DNA of 64,000 nt from Amycolatopsis oliviviridis (GCF_014654365.1 NZ_BNAY01000008.1:186001-250000), one strand, 5' to 3'. Shown: positions 43,301-52,529, counted from the first letter of the stretch. The notes: generated by a model from the letters alone, not told the origin. Program-made: numbers and translations.

Positions 43301-44065
43301 TCAAGTGAGCCTTGTCAGCGCGGCGGTGAACGCGTCGGGCGGGATCCGCACCCCGCCCCCGAACGGGTTCTGCAACTGGTAGATGGCGAACAGCAGCAGC
43401 GTGACCGTACCGGCCAGAGTGGACACGATCACCAGATGCGCGGCCAGCCGGGTGCCGCCGAACAGGTTGGGCAGCAGCACCGAGATGAGACTGCCGAGAA
43501 TGAGCGCGAACCAGACGACACCGCCGACCCGGCCACCCTCGACCGCGTTGAGCCGGTCCTGCCGGGCTTCGTAGACCTGCCAGAGCTGGGCGGACGCCTC
43601 GGTCTTGCGCTCGCGGAGCCAGTCGTCGTCCGAGGAGGCCTTGTCGACCGCCTTGCGCAACTGGTCGAGCTGCTTCCAGCCGACGTCGGAGACGAAGTCC
43701 CCGCCGCCCGCCATCTGCGGCCACTCCTTCTTCTCCACCGTGGAGATGTAGTCCACGCCCAGCTTCCGGACCTCGGCCTTGACCTCGTCCCCCAGGGAGT
43801 CGGCGGCCCAGACGGCGGCGACCAGGCTGTCCGCCTCGTGGTACGAGCCCTCCCGCGCCGCGCTCGCGGAGTCGAACAGGGAGATCAGGATGAACGCGAC
43901 CAGTACGGCGTGCAGTCCGCCGACGATGGTGAACACCTGGCCGGCGGCGTCGTTGTTGTCGGGCCGCCCCTCGTCCCAGCCGAACTTGCGGACGAGGTAG
44001 CCGACGAATCCCGCGAGGGCCGCCGCACCGACGACCCAGGCGATGCCGGTCAGGTAAATACCCAT
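43301..44065 (-). CDS. DUF4239-type membrane protein
   Basis: A 254-residue membrane protein: two N-terminal helices, a hydrophilic helical section (residues about 75-170), then two C-terminal helices (VVWFALILGSLISVLL, LVIVSTLAGTVTLLLFAIYQ). NPFGGGVRIPPDAF near the end is the DUF4239 hallmark shared with bestrophin-like channels. GAAGGAG lies five bases before the ATG. It is first in a two-gene unit with the stalked protein. Confidence 0.8.
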   Translation of the reverse strand: MGIYLTGIAWVVGAAALAGFVGYLVRKFGWDEGRPDNNDAAGQVFTIVGGLHAVLVAFILISLFDSASAAREGSYHEADSLVAAVWAADSLGDEVKAEVRKLGVDYISTVEKKEWPQMAGGGDFVSDVGWKQLDQLRKAVDKASSDDDWLRERKTEASAQLWQVYEARQDRLNAVEGGRVGGVVWFALILGSLISVLLPNLFGGTRLAAHLVIVSTLAGTVTLLLFAIYQLQNPFGGGVRIPPDAFTAALTRLT

Positions 44066-44550
44066 TCGACTCCTTCCCTGCGATGACTGCTGAAACTAGT
44101 TCACGCTTCGCCGGGCGGAAAAGACCACTTGAATCAATTCATACAAGCGGCGGACGAATCCCGGATGATCATCACCGGCTCGGCCCAATTTCTCATATCG
44201 CGAAACGAATTCCGATACGCGCAGGAAAGGCGCGTCACCAGTCGGAGAGCACGGCGTCACGACCGAGTGAGGACCCGCCACAAGACGTCACCAACGGCGC
44301 CGTATACCGACATTTCGAGCAGCTTCGTGGCCTGAACGGCCGCCGGTGACTGCCACTTCCGGCCCAATCCGGCAAACAGGTGAACCTCCCGCGAGACCCG
44401 ATCGAGTTGTTTGTCCGGGCATTACCGCTTGCTATGTTGACTTTGCGCCTGCCCACTCGAATGGGTATCCGCTAATTATGGAAACAGCGGTTCGCCAGGC
44501 CGCCGGCCGGTTGAGTAAACCCGTCGACTACGAGACTGAAAGGGAGTCCG
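44066..44550. other. 485-bp divergent intergenic region, lower in GC than its surroundings
   Basis: No supported gene. Frames such as 44129-44335 lack a ribosome site and have codon use unlike the neighbours. The only clear signal is a promoter-like pair at 44407-44435. The length is unusual for this window and might hold a small RNA or several operators, but I cannot point to one. Confidence 0.5.
44407..44435 (+). promoter_or_regulatory. Candidate promoter for the isoprenyl diphosphate synthase gene
   Basis: TTGTTT and TGCTAT are separated by 17 bases. The predicted transcript would have a leader of roughly 110 bases before the TTG start at 44551. Confidence 0.5.
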
Positions 44551-45576
44551 TTGACGACCATCGACACCCGCACCGGTTCCCGGCCCGCAGGCGAAGTCCT
44601 GACCTGGAGCCGGAACCTGCTCGATCCGGCGCTGCGAGAGGCCGTCGACGGACTGCCCGAATCGATGCGGCTCATCGCCGGCTATCACTTCGGCTGGTGG
44701 GACGAACACGGCCATCCGTCCACTTCGGACGGAGGGAAGGCGTTGCGGCCGGCACTCGCGCTGTTGTCGGCGCAGGCTGTCGGCGGTGACGCCGAAGTCG
44801 CCGTCCCGGTGGGGGTCGCGGTCGAGCTGGTGCACAACTTCTCACTGCTGCACGACGACGTGATGGACGCCGACACCACCCGGCGGCACCGCCCGACCGC
44901 GTGGACCGTCTTCGGTACGGGCGCGGCGATCCTCGCCGGGGACGCCCTGCTGTGCCGGGCCTTCGAGGTACTGGCCCCGTTCGGACAGGTCGCGCTGCGA
45001 GTGCTGAGCACGGCCGTGATCGACCTGCTGGAGGGGCAGAGCGCGGATCTGAAGTTCGAAGAACGCGGTGACGTCGACACCGCCGAATGCGTACGCATGG
45101 CCGAGGGGAAGACCGGCGCGTTGCTCGGGGCGTCCTGCACGCTCGGCGCGCTCGCCGGGGAAGGGAGGCAGGATCAAGTCGACCGGCTGACCGAGTACGG
45201 GAGGGCACTCGGGCTGGCGTTCCAGCACATCGACGATCTCCTCGGGATCTGGGGCGATCCGGAGGTGACCGGGAAACCGGTCCATTCGGATCTTTCCAAC
45301 CGGAAGAAGTCCCTGCCGGTGGTGGCCGCGCTCCACTCCGGGACCGAAGCCGGGCGAGAGCTGGACACCTTGTACCGCAAGGAAAACCTCGACGCCGCGG
45401 AATTGCCCCACGCGGCGGAGCTGGTGGAACGGGCGGGCGGCCGGTCATGGAGCCAGGAGCAGGCCGACGCACTCCTGACCGGCGCGCTGCACCATCTCGC
45501 CGTCTCGAACCCGGTGCCCCGCCCAGGCGCCGAGCTCGCGGCCCTCGCGAAACTGGTGGTACGGCGACGATATTGA
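44551..45576 (+). CDS. Isoprenyl diphosphate synthase (polyprenyl synthetase)
   Basis: A 341-residue all-alpha synthase that condenses isopentenyl diphosphate with allylic diphosphates. The first Asp-rich motif is DDVMD (LLHDDVMDADTTRR), the second is DDLLGIWGD (HIDDLLGIWGDPEVTGKP). The extended IWGDPxxTGKP motif is typical of actinobacterial GGPP-type enzymes. It starts at TTG with AGGGAG four to five bases upstream. No terpene cyclase, prenyltransferase or other isoprenoid gene adjoins it. Chain length cannot be read reliably. Confidence 0.9.
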   Translation: MTTIDTRTGSRPAGEVLTWSRNLLDPALREAVDGLPESMRLIAGYHFGWWDEHGHPSTSDGGKALRPALALLSAQAVGGDAEVAVPVGVAVELVHNFSLLHDDVMDADTTRRHRPTAWTVFGTGAAILAGDALLCRAFEVLAPFGQVALRVLSTAVIDLLEGQSADLKFEERGDVDTAECVRMAEGKTGALLGASCTLGALAGEGRQDQVDRLTEYGRALGLAFQHIDDLLGIWGDPEVTGKPVHSDLSNRKKSLPVVAALHSGTEAGRELDTLYRKENLDAAELPHAAELVERAGGRSWSQEQADALLTGALHHLAVSNPVPRPGAELAALAKLVVRRRY

Positions 45577-45646
45577 AGACGGGCGCGGAAAGGCAGGGGT
45601 GGGCCGGTCGAAGCGGCCCGGCCCACCACTGTCGGGCAGCGGGGGG

Positions 45647-46777
45647 TCAGCGCCCGGGGCGGGTCAGCCCCTGCTCACCGGCTCCCCGGCTGAGGACGAC
45701 CTCGTCGGTGGCCTTGAGCGCTTCCGCGCCGGCGTCCCCGCCCTGCCCGGCGGTGAGATCGAGCAACCGGATCGGCGGGCCGAGCTGGACCAGCGTCGGG
45801 ACGTACTCGGCCTTGTCGACCTTCCAGCGTTCGCCGTCGCGCACGAACCGGAATCGCGCGGCCGCGCCCTGTTCGGTCGAGCCCTTCGGTTCCGAATGCC
45901 GGGCGACGCTGTTGCCGAGGCCGTAGGCGACCCATTTGCCGTTGATCCGCTCGAAGGGCTGAACGACGTGCGCGTGGTGGCCGATGATCAGGTCGATCGA
46001 GTCGTCACCGAGGAGTTTCTTCGCCAGTGAGCGCTGTTCGGCGGTCGCTTCGTGCTGGTACTCGGTGCCCCAGTGCAGGCTCGCGAGGACGACCTGGGCG
46101 CCCGCCTTCCGCGCGGCCTTGGCCTGGGCGATCACGTCTTCGGCGTCGATCTGGTTGACCAGCCAGGGTTTCCCCGCGGGCACCTTGATCCCGTTGAACC
46201 CGTAGGCGAAGGAGATCTGGGCGACCTTCACTCCCTTGACGTCGACGATCAGCGGCTTCTTCGCCTCTTCGGCCGAACGCGCCGAACCGGTGTGCTTGAT
46301 CCCCGCCTCGTCGAGCTTGTCGAGCGTCCGCGTCGCGCCTTCCGCGCCTTGGTCGATCGTGTGGTTGGACGCCGTCGAGCAGTTGTCGTACCCGGTGTCC
46401 TTGAGCGCGTCGACGATCTCGGGCGGCGCGCTGAACGACGGGTAGCCGCTGTACGGCCCGCCCTTCGGCGCGAGCGGGGTCTCCAGATGACAGATGCCGA
46501 GGTCGGCCCCGGAGATCAGCGGTTCGATCCCGGCCAGCAGGGGCCGGTAGTCGATCTCGCCCTTGCCGTCCTCCTTGGCCTGGTCGGTCAGCGCGGGGTG
46601 GATCAGCACGTCACCGGTGGCGACCACGGTGAACGACCCGTCCGGCGCCTGGCTCGTCTGGGGCTGCGCCTCGGAAGCGACGGGTGGCTGCTGGTCCTCG
46701 GGGGCCGCGCCGCACGCGGCGAGCAGCAGGGCGGCGCCGAGGAGGGCGCTGGTCTGACGGGCGCGGGAGCTGAACAT
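45647..46777 (-). CDS. CapA-family lipoprotein (poly-gamma-glutamate capsule/metallophosphoesterase-like)
   Basis: A 376-residue lipoprotein (lipobox LLAAC at about residue 22). VVATGDVLIHPALT, LGICHLETPLAP, CSTASNHTIDQG, VLASLHWGTEYQH and LIIGHHAHVVQPFE are the PGA_cap metallophosphatase-like blocks with their metal His/Asp residues. CapA acts in polyglutamate export or removal; no capB or capC gene is nearby, so the role here is unknown. AGGGAA precedes the ATG. Confidence 0.88.
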   Translation of the reverse strand: MFSSRARQTSALLGAALLLAACGAAPEDQQPPVASEAQPQTSQAPDGSFTVVATGDVLIHPALTDQAKEDGKGEIDYRPLLAGIEPLISGADLGICHLETPLAPKGGPYSGYPSFSAPPEIVDALKDTGYDNCSTASNHTIDQGAEGATRTLDKLDEAGIKHTGSARSAEEAKKPLIVDVKGVKVAQISFAYGFNGIKVPAGKPWLVNQIDAEDVIAQAKAARKAGAQVVLASLHWGTEYQHEATAEQRSLAKKLLGDDSIDLIIGHHAHVVQPFERINGKWVAYGLGNSVARHSEPKGSTEQGAAARFRFVRDGERWKVDKAEYVPTLVQLGPPIRLLDLTAGQGGDAGAEALKATDEVVLSRGAGEQGLTRPGR

Positions 46778-46966
46778 CGGTTCCCTCGATCGGGTGACAA
46801 GTCCCTTTCATCCTGCCTTACGCCGAATGGGTACGACACCCAACCAAAGTCAACAAGACCGATCGGACAAACTTCGGACAAGTTCCACAGGACCGCTCGC
46901 CGTAGTGCACGGCTTCCGACATGCGATTAGTACGACCACAGCCGTCCTTCGTGACTCAATCGCGCC

Positions 46967-47013
46967 TTGACGTCACCCGGAAGAGTGCTTAGTAATACGA
47001 GTCACACTCTTCC
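46967..47013 (+). promoter_or_regulatory. Promoter and dyad operator of the sugar importer operon
   Basis: TTGACG (46967-46972), a 17-base spacer and TAGTAA (46990-46995) form the promoter. GGAAGAGTG (46979-46987) and CACTCTTCC (47005-47013) are perfect inverted arms 17 bases apart that bracket the -10. The left arm lies upstream of the start point, so this is a DNA operator rather than an RNA hairpin. The GntR protein encoded in the operon is a candidate ligand. Confidence 0.6.
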
Positions 47014-47034
47014 GCTTCGTCCTGGGAGCATTCG

Positions 47035-48060
47035 ATGTCCACAGCTTCGCACAGGTCCCTGCCCTGGCGCATTGTTGGTTCTTGTTTGATTGCCGGTGTC
47101 GTGTTGACCGGCTGCTCCTCCGGCAAGGAAGCCGCCGCGCCGCAGCAGCAGGCCCCCGCGAGCGGCAAGGTCACCCTCTTCTACCTGCAGAAACAGGGCG
47201 ATCAGCAGTACTTCGTCGAACAGGCGCAGGGCGCGCAGGAGAAGGCGAAGGAGCTGGGCGTCGAGCTCAAGGTCGTCAACCTCGGGCAGGACGCCAACAA
47301 GGCGATCACCGAACTCGACGCCGCGCTCGCGCAGGGCGCCAACGGCATCGCGATCGTCGTCCCGGACCAGGCCATCGGCCCGCAGGTACTCGACAAGGCC
47401 AAGAGCGCGGGCATCCCGATCATCGCCTCCGACGATGTGATCAAGGACGGCGGCGGCACGAAGTCGCCGTTCGTGGGCTTCAACGGATCACAGATGGGCG
47501 ATTCGGTCGGCAAGGAGGCCGCGAAGCTGTTCAAGGCGGCGGGATGGACGGCGGCCGACACCAAGATCATCAGTGCTTACAAGCAGGACCTGACCGTGTG
47601 CTCGGATCGTGTGTCCGCCGCGAAGGCCGCGTTCGACAAGGACGCCGGCGCCCAGGTCCCGGTGATCGAGGTCGGCACCGACAACACCCCGGTGGACGCG
47701 CAGAACCGCACCGGCGCCGTGATCGGCTCGAACCCGGGCGTCAAGCACTGGGTGGTCTGGGGCTGCAACGACGAGAACGAGACCGGTGCGGTGACGGCGC
47801 TCGCGAACTCGGGCGTCGCCGCGGACGACATCATCGGCGTCGGCCTCGGCGCGTACCTGACCTGCAAGGACTGGGCCGCGGGCAAGGACACCGGCAACAA
47901 GTCGGCGCTGTTCATCTCCGGCGCCGAGGTCGGCCGCACCGCGATCCAGCTGCTCGTGGACAAGGTGAAGAACTCCAAGGACCTGCCCCCGGAGACGATC
48001 GCGAAGACCCAGATCGTCACCAAGGACAACTACAAGCAGGCCGGCGTCAACTGCATCTGA
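47035..48060 (+). CDS. Arabinose-type sugar-binding lipoprotein (AraF-like)
   Basis: A 341-residue lipoprotein (lipobox VLTGC near residue 27). Its mature part follows E. coli AraF: VTLFYLQKQGDQQYFVEQ, AQGANGIAIVVPDQAIG, SNPGVKHWVVWGCNDEN and ADDIIGVGLGAY mirror the arabinose-binding protein. L-arabinose or a similar pentose is the likely ligand (inference). ATG 47035 is used; GGGAGCATTCG upstream gives a GGGAG site. First gene of a four-gene operon. Confidence 0.85.
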   Translation: MSTASHRSLPWRIVGSCLIAGVVLTGCSSGKEAAAPQQQAPASGKVTLFYLQKQGDQQYFVEQAQGAQEKAKELGVELKVVNLGQDANKAITELDAALAQGANGIAIVVPDQAIGPQVLDKAKSAGIPIIASDDVIKDGGGTKSPFVGFNGSQMGDSVGKEAAKLFKAAGWTAADTKIISAYKQDLTVCSDRVSAAKAAFDKDAGAQVPVIEVGTDNTPVDAQNRTGAVIGSNPGVKHWVVWGCNDENETGAVTALANSGVAADDIIGVGLGAYLTCKDWAAGKDTGNKSALFISGAEVGRTAIQLLVDKVKNSKDLPPETIAKTQIVTKDNYKQAGVNCI

Positions 48061-48080
48061 TCCCGCGTGGAGGCGTTTCC

Positions 48081-49625
48081 ATGGCCACATCCGAACCCGC
48101 GGCGGCGCTGACCGCCGAAGGGATCAGCAAACGGTTCTCCGGGGTGACGGCGCTCGACGGCGTCACCCTGGACTTCCGGCCCGGCGAGGTCCTCGCGCTG
48201 ATGGGCGAGAACGGCGCCGGGAAGTCCACCCTGCTGCGCGTGCTGTCCGGCGACCACGGTCCCGACGACGGGCACCTGCTGATCGACGGCGCTCCGGTGA
48301 CCTTCGACAGCCCGCGCGCCGCGATGGCCGCCGGGGTCCGGGTGATCTACCAGGAGCCGGAGATCATCCCGCACGTTTCGGTGGCGGAGAACGTCTTCGT
48401 CGGCGAACTGCCCGCGCGGGGACGGCTGGTCAACCGCCGGACCCTGCACCGGATGACACAGGAAGCGTTGCGGGAGTATGGGTTCGAGGGCGTGCTGCGG
48501 CCGGAGACGCTCGGGAGCAGGCTGTCCGCCGCGCAACGGCAGCTGGTCGAGATCCTGCGGGTGCTCACCGCGACGACGCCGCCGAAGGTGATCGCGTTCG
48601 ACGAGCCGACGTCGTCGCTGTCCGAACACGAGGTCGACGCGTTGTTCGCGCTGATCCGGCGGCTGCGCGGCAGCGGGGTGGCGGTCGTCTACGTCTCCCA
48701 CCGGATGAAGGAGATCTTCCAGCTCGCGGACCGCGTGGCGGTGCTGCGCGACGGACGGCTGATCGGCGTGAAGGACGCCACCGCCACCGACGAGAACCAG
48801 TTGGTGCGCATGATGATCGGCCGCGACCTGTCCACTTTGGAGCGCAGGGTCACCCAGGAGACCGGCCGGGTCGTGCTGCGGCTCGACCACGTCACCACCG
48901 ACGACGTCACCGACATCTCCCTGCAGGTCCGGGCGGGCGAGGTCGTCTGTCTCGCCGGGCTGGTCGGTGCCGGGCGTTCCGAACTCGCGCACGCGATCGT
49001 CGGCGACCTGCCGGTGCGCTCGGGCACCGTCGAACTGGACGGGAAACCGTTGCGCGCCCGCACTCCCGGCGACGCGGTCAAGGCGGGGATCGGGTTCGCT
49101 CCGGAGGAACGCAAGACCGACGCGTTGCTGATGCAGCGGTCCGTGCGGGACAACGTCTCCATCGCCGTACTGGACCGGCTGCGCCGGTTCCGGGTGGTGC
49201 GGCGGGCCAAGGAGCGCGAACTCGTCGCCGAGTACGTGCACGAACTGCGGGTGCGGACGCCGTCGATGGAGCAGGAGGTCCGCAAGCTCTCCGGCGGCAA
49301 CCAGCAGAAGACCGTCCTCGCCCGCTGGCTCGCGCGGCGGCCGAAGCTGCTGATCCTCGACGAGCCGACGCGCGGTGTCGACGTCGGCGCGAAGGCCGAG
49401 ATCTACCGGATCATCGACGGTCTCGCCGCCGAAGGCATCGCGCTGCTGGTGATCTCGTCCGATCTGCCCGAGGTGCTGAGCCTCGCCGACCGGATCGTCG
49501 TCCTGCGCGCGGGCCGGGTCGCCGGGGAGATCGACCGCGACGACGCGACCGAGGAAGCCGTGCTGACCCTGGCCATCCCCGCCACCGAACCCGCCGTCGA
49601 AGAAGACCAGGAGATCGCCTCGTGA
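48081..49625 (+). CDS. Sugar ABC importer ATPase with two nucleotide-binding domains (AraG-like)
   Basis: A 514-residue double ABC protein. The first domain has Walker A GENGAGKST, signature-like RLSAAQRQL and VIAFDEPTSSL; the second has the degenerate AGLVGAGRSEL and the full LSGGNQQK and LLILDEPTRGVDVGAKAEIY. This asymmetry is normal for AraG/RbsA/MglA. GGAGG lies seven bases before the ATG. It energises uptake by the adjacent permease and binding protein. Confidence 0.92.
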   Translation: MATSEPAAALTAEGISKRFSGVTALDGVTLDFRPGEVLALMGENGAGKSTLLRVLSGDHGPDDGHLLIDGAPVTFDSPRAAMAAGVRVIYQEPEIIPHVSVAENVFVGELPARGRLVNRRTLHRMTQEALREYGFEGVLRPETLGSRLSAAQRQLVEILRVLTATTPPKVIAFDEPTSSLSEHEVDALFALIRRLRGSGVAVVYVSHRMKEIFQLADRVAVLRDGRLIGVKDATATDENQLVRMMIGRDLSTLERRVTQETGRVVLRLDHVTTDDVTDISLQVRAGEVVCLAGLVGAGRSELAHAIVGDLPVRSGTVELDGKPLRARTPGDAVKAGIGFAPEERKTDALLMQRSVRDNVSIAVLDRLRRFRVVRRAKERELVAEYVHELRVRTPSMEQEVRKLSGGNQQKTVLARWLARRPKLLILDEPTRGVDVGAKAEIYRIIDGLAAEGIALLVISSDLPEVLSLADRIVVLRAGRVAGEIDRDDATEEAVLTLAIPATEPAVEEDQEIAS

Positions 49626-50665
49626 GCACCCCCACGCGCACCGAATCCGAAGAACGGTCCGCCTCTTCCGGCACGGAGACCGAGCGGGTCTCCCCCGCCC
49701 GGCGGGTGCTGACCGCGATCGGCGTGCAGAACTCGAGCCTGCTGCTCACCCTGATCGCGCTGGTGATCCTGATGAGCTCGCTGAACGAGAACTTCTTCCG
49801 CACCAACAACCTGCTGCTGATCGGCAGCGCGATCACCATCATGGGCCTGCTGTCGCTGGTGCAGACCCTGGTGATCATCCTCGGCGCGCTGGACATCTCG
49901 GTCGGCTCGATGGCCGGGCTCGCGTCGGTGGTGTCGGCGATGGTGTTCACCTCGACCGGCTCTTCCGCGGTCGGCACGCTGGCCGCGATCGGTGTCGGCG
50001 TGGTGTGCGGCCTGGTAAACGGCATGATCATCATCTTCGGCCGGGTCAACCCGGTGGTCGCGACACTGGCGATGCTCGCGACGTACAAGGGCATCGCGCA
50101 GGTGATCTCGGACGGCAAGGCGCAAGGCTACACCGGCGCCGACGACCTGTTCATCTTCCTGGCCAAGGGGTCCATCGCCGGGCTGCCGACGCTGGTGTGG
50201 GTGTTCCTGATCGTCGCGGCGATCCTGCACTTCCTGTTGCGCTACACCGACATCGGCCGCAACATCTACGCGATCGGCGGCAACGACACCGCCGCGCGGC
50301 TGGCCGGGATCAACATCAACCGCTACATCATCGGCGTGTACGCCCTCGTCGGTGTGGTCGCGGCGATCGCGGGCCTGCTGATCACCGCGCGCACCGGGTC
50401 CGGGCAGCCGACTTCCGGCTCCGAAGGGCTCGAACTGCTGGCCGTCACCGGCGCCGCGCTCGGCGGCACGATGCTCAAGGGCGGCAAGGGATCCATCATC
50501 AGCACGGTGCTGGCGGTGATCATCCTGGGCGTGCTCAACAACGGGATGTCCGGGCTCGGCGTCAACCCCTTCTGGCAGAACATGGCGACCGGGTCCCTGC
50601 TCGTCATCGCCGTCGTGCTCCAGCAGGTCCGCGGCGGGGAACGCCGGGTCGGCCTGCCCGTATGA
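49622..50665 (+). CDS. Sugar ABC importer permease (AraH/RbsC-like)
   Basis: A 347-residue membrane protein with eight to ten helices after a charged N-terminal tail of 35 residues. LVIILGALDISVGSMAGLASV and the EAA-like loop YAIGGNDTAARLAGININRY are hallmarks of the BPD_transp_2 family. GTG start overlaps the ATPase stop, and its own stop overlaps the regulator start as ATGA, so the genes are tightly coupled. Confidence 0.9.
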   Translation: MSTPTRTESEERSASSGTETERVSPARRVLTAIGVQNSSLLLTLIALVILMSSLNENFFRTNNLLLIGSAITIMGLLSLVQTLVIILGALDISVGSMAGLASVVSAMVFTSTGSSAVGTLAAIGVGVVCGLVNGMIIIFGRVNPVVATLAMLATYKGIAQVISDGKAQGYTGADDLFIFLAKGSIAGLPTLVWVFLIVAAILHFLLRYTDIGRNIYAIGGNDTAARLAGININRYIIGVYALVGVVAAIAGLLITARTGSGQPTSGSEGLELLAVTGAALGGTMLKGGKGSIISTVLAVIILGVLNNGMSGLGVNPFWQNMATGSLLVIAVVLQQVRGGERRVGLPV

Positions 50666-51309
50666 CCCGGCATGCCCGGATCGTCGACGAACTGGGCAGG
50701 CTGATCGTTTCCGGTGTTTTCGGGACCGAGCGGCCGATCGTGCCGGAAGACCTCGGCCGCCGGTTCGCCGCGTCGCGCACGGTGGTGCGGGAAGCGTTGC
50801 GGGTGCTGGAAACCAAGGGCATGGTGACGGCGCGGCCGCGGGTCGGTACCTGGACGCGGCCGCCGGAGCACTGGGACGCGATCGATCCGGACGTCATCGC
50901 CTGGCGGGTCGCCGGCCCCGAACGCTCCCGGCATCTGGCGGAACTGCACGAACTGCGGCTGGCGATCGAACCGCAGGCGGCGAGAATGGCCGCGTGGCAC
51001 CGTCGCCCGGACGAACTCGCGGTCCTCGTCGCGGCGTACGGGCTGATGGCCGACGCCACCGATCTCCCGGCGTTCCAGGAAGCCGACCGGGCGTTCCACG
51101 CGGCCCTGCTCCGCGCGTCCGGCAACCCCTTGATCGCGCAGTTGCACGTCCCGGTCGTCGCGGTGCTGGACGAGGTCCCCGGCGACGACATGCTCGCGGC
51201 GCATTCACTCGTGGTGGCGACGGTGCTCGGAAAGGACGGTGACGGAGCGGAAACGGCGTCACGCCGCTTACTGGAAACCGTTGTGCCGTACCGCTCATCG
51301 GCATCTTGA
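50662..51309 (+). CDS. GntR-family regulator (FadR subfamily)
   Basis: A 215-residue regulator. The N-terminal winged helix runs from about 5 to 70 (RPIVPEDLGRRFAASRTVVREALRVLETKGMVTARPRVGTW in pieces: EDLGRRFAASRTVVREAL). The C-terminal all-helical FCD domain has ELRLAIEPQAARMAA and FHAALLRASGN, where a metal-bound acid or sugar acid would bind. Translationally coupled to the importer permease, it likely controls that operon and perhaps the GH105 gene 88 bp downstream. Confidence 0.88.
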   Translation: MTRHARIVDELGRLIVSGVFGTERPIVPEDLGRRFAASRTVVREALRVLETKGMVTARPRVGTWTRPPEHWDAIDPDVIAWRVAGPERSRHLAELHELRLAIEPQAARMAAWHRRPDELAVLVAAYGLMADATDLPAFQEADRAFHAALLRASGNPLIAQLHVPVVAVLDEVPGDDMLAAHSLVVATVLGKDGDGAETASRRLLETVVPYRSSAS

Positions 51310-51397
51310 CACCCTGAGTGGTACACACCATTCTCGATTCCGGGTTTCCGGGCACGGAGGCTCACCGCCGCCGCGAAGTGCTTGAGGAGGACGCTTC

Positions 51398-52465
51398 ATG
51401 CGTTTCCCCGGAATTCGCCGGGTCACCTTGTTCGCCGCCGCGGCACTGGGCGCGAGCCTGCTGGCCGTGCCGCACGCCGTCGCCGCGGAACAGTGCTCCG
51501 TGGCGAAGTCGATGATCGCGGCGGGCGACTACTGGGTCACCCACGGGACGGATCTCGCCACGAATTCGTGGCAGAACGGCACCTTCCACGTCGGGAACCT
51601 CGCGCTGGTGCGGACGACGGGCGTCTCGAACCACAAGACACTTCCGTGGGCGCAGGACAACAAGTACCTGCTGCAAAGTGATCCGGCGCGGCCGTTCTTC
51701 CCCGATTTCCAGGCCGCCGGCGAGGCGTATCTGGACCTGTACTCCTTCCACCCCGACGCCCCGGTGATCGCCGACGTCCGCAAGCGGGTCGCGGACGAGG
51801 TCGCCAGTGTCGAGCGGGGCGATACCGGCTACTGGGACTACGTCGACGCGCTGAACATGGCGATGCCGTCGCTGGCCAGGATCGGAGTCATGGACGGCAG
51901 CGAGCCGACCCTGGCCGCGATGCGGAAACTGTTCCGCTCGGCGGAAAAGAAGCTGTACGACGACGCGCTGGGGCTTTGGCGCCGCGACGCGGGCAGCGAC
52001 GCCTACTGGTCGCGCGGCAACGGCTGGGCGCTCGCCGCGCTGGCGAAGGTGCTGCAGGTCCTGCCTTCCGGCGATCCGCGCCGTCCGGAGTTGCTGCGGG
52101 TGTTCACGAAGATGGCGAACACGCTGTGGTTCCTGCAGCGGCGGGACGGCTTCTGGAACACGGATCTGCTGCGGCCGTGGAACCACGGCGGCCCGGAGAG
52201 CAGCGGGACGGCGCTGATCACGTACGGGCTCGCGTGGGGCGTCAACGCCGGGATCCTCGACCAGGGCAAGTACCGGCGCACCGTCGACAAGGCCTGGGAA
52301 GCGTTGTCCACCAAGGCTTTGCGGGCGGACGGATTCTTCGGCTACGTGCAGCCGGTCGCTTCCGGCCCCGGTCCCGTCCGGGCCGGTGACACGGGCGCAC
52401 ACGGCGTCGGCGCGTTCCTGATCGCCGGTCAGCAGGTGGCCCGCCTCACCCCGGCCTGCTCCTGA
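51398..52465 (+). CDS. Secreted GH105/GH88-like hydrolase
   Basis: A 355-residue exported (alpha/alpha)6-barrel protein; Sec signal ends near residue 30 (PHAVAA). DAYWSRGNGWALAALAKVLQVLP and PESSGTALITYGLAWGVNAG match the GH105 core; DYVDALNMAMPSLARIG carries a conserved Asp. It likely acts on unsaturated oligo-uronides. AGGAGG lies about seven bases before the ATG. Located just after the sugar importer operon, it may supply its substrate (inference). Confidence 0.83.
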   Translation: MRFPGIRRVTLFAAAALGASLLAVPHAVAAEQCSVAKSMIAAGDYWVTHGTDLATNSWQNGTFHVGNLALVRTTGVSNHKTLPWAQDNKYLLQSDPARPFFPDFQAAGEAYLDLYSFHPDAPVIADVRKRVADEVASVERGDTGYWDYVDALNMAMPSLARIGVMDGSEPTLAAMRKLFRSAEKKLYDDALGLWRRDAGSDAYWSRGNGWALAALAKVLQVLPSGDPRRPELLRVFTKMANTLWFLQRRDGFWNTDLLRPWNHGGPESSGTALITYGLAWGVNAGILDQGKYRRTVDKAWEALSTKALRADGFFGYVQPVASGPGPVRAGDTGAHGVGAFLIAGQQVARLTPACS

Positions 52466-52529
52466 CGCGTTTCGTCCTCTGAATGCTGTTCTTGTACAAG
52501 AAAGAACAGCATTCAGAGGACGAAACGCG
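52466..52529. repeat. 28-bp perfect inverted repeat, TTCGTCCTCTGAATGC family
   Basis: Arms 52466-52493 and 52502-52529 with an eight-base loop. Third member of the family at 7943 and 11230. It begins directly after the GH105 stop and ends near the dinB stop, between convergent genes. Confidence 0.88.

Noticed and set aside
44083..44349. Short frames in the gap before the isoprenyl synthase gene
   Set aside because: No ribosome site, no family and codon use unlike the neighbours.
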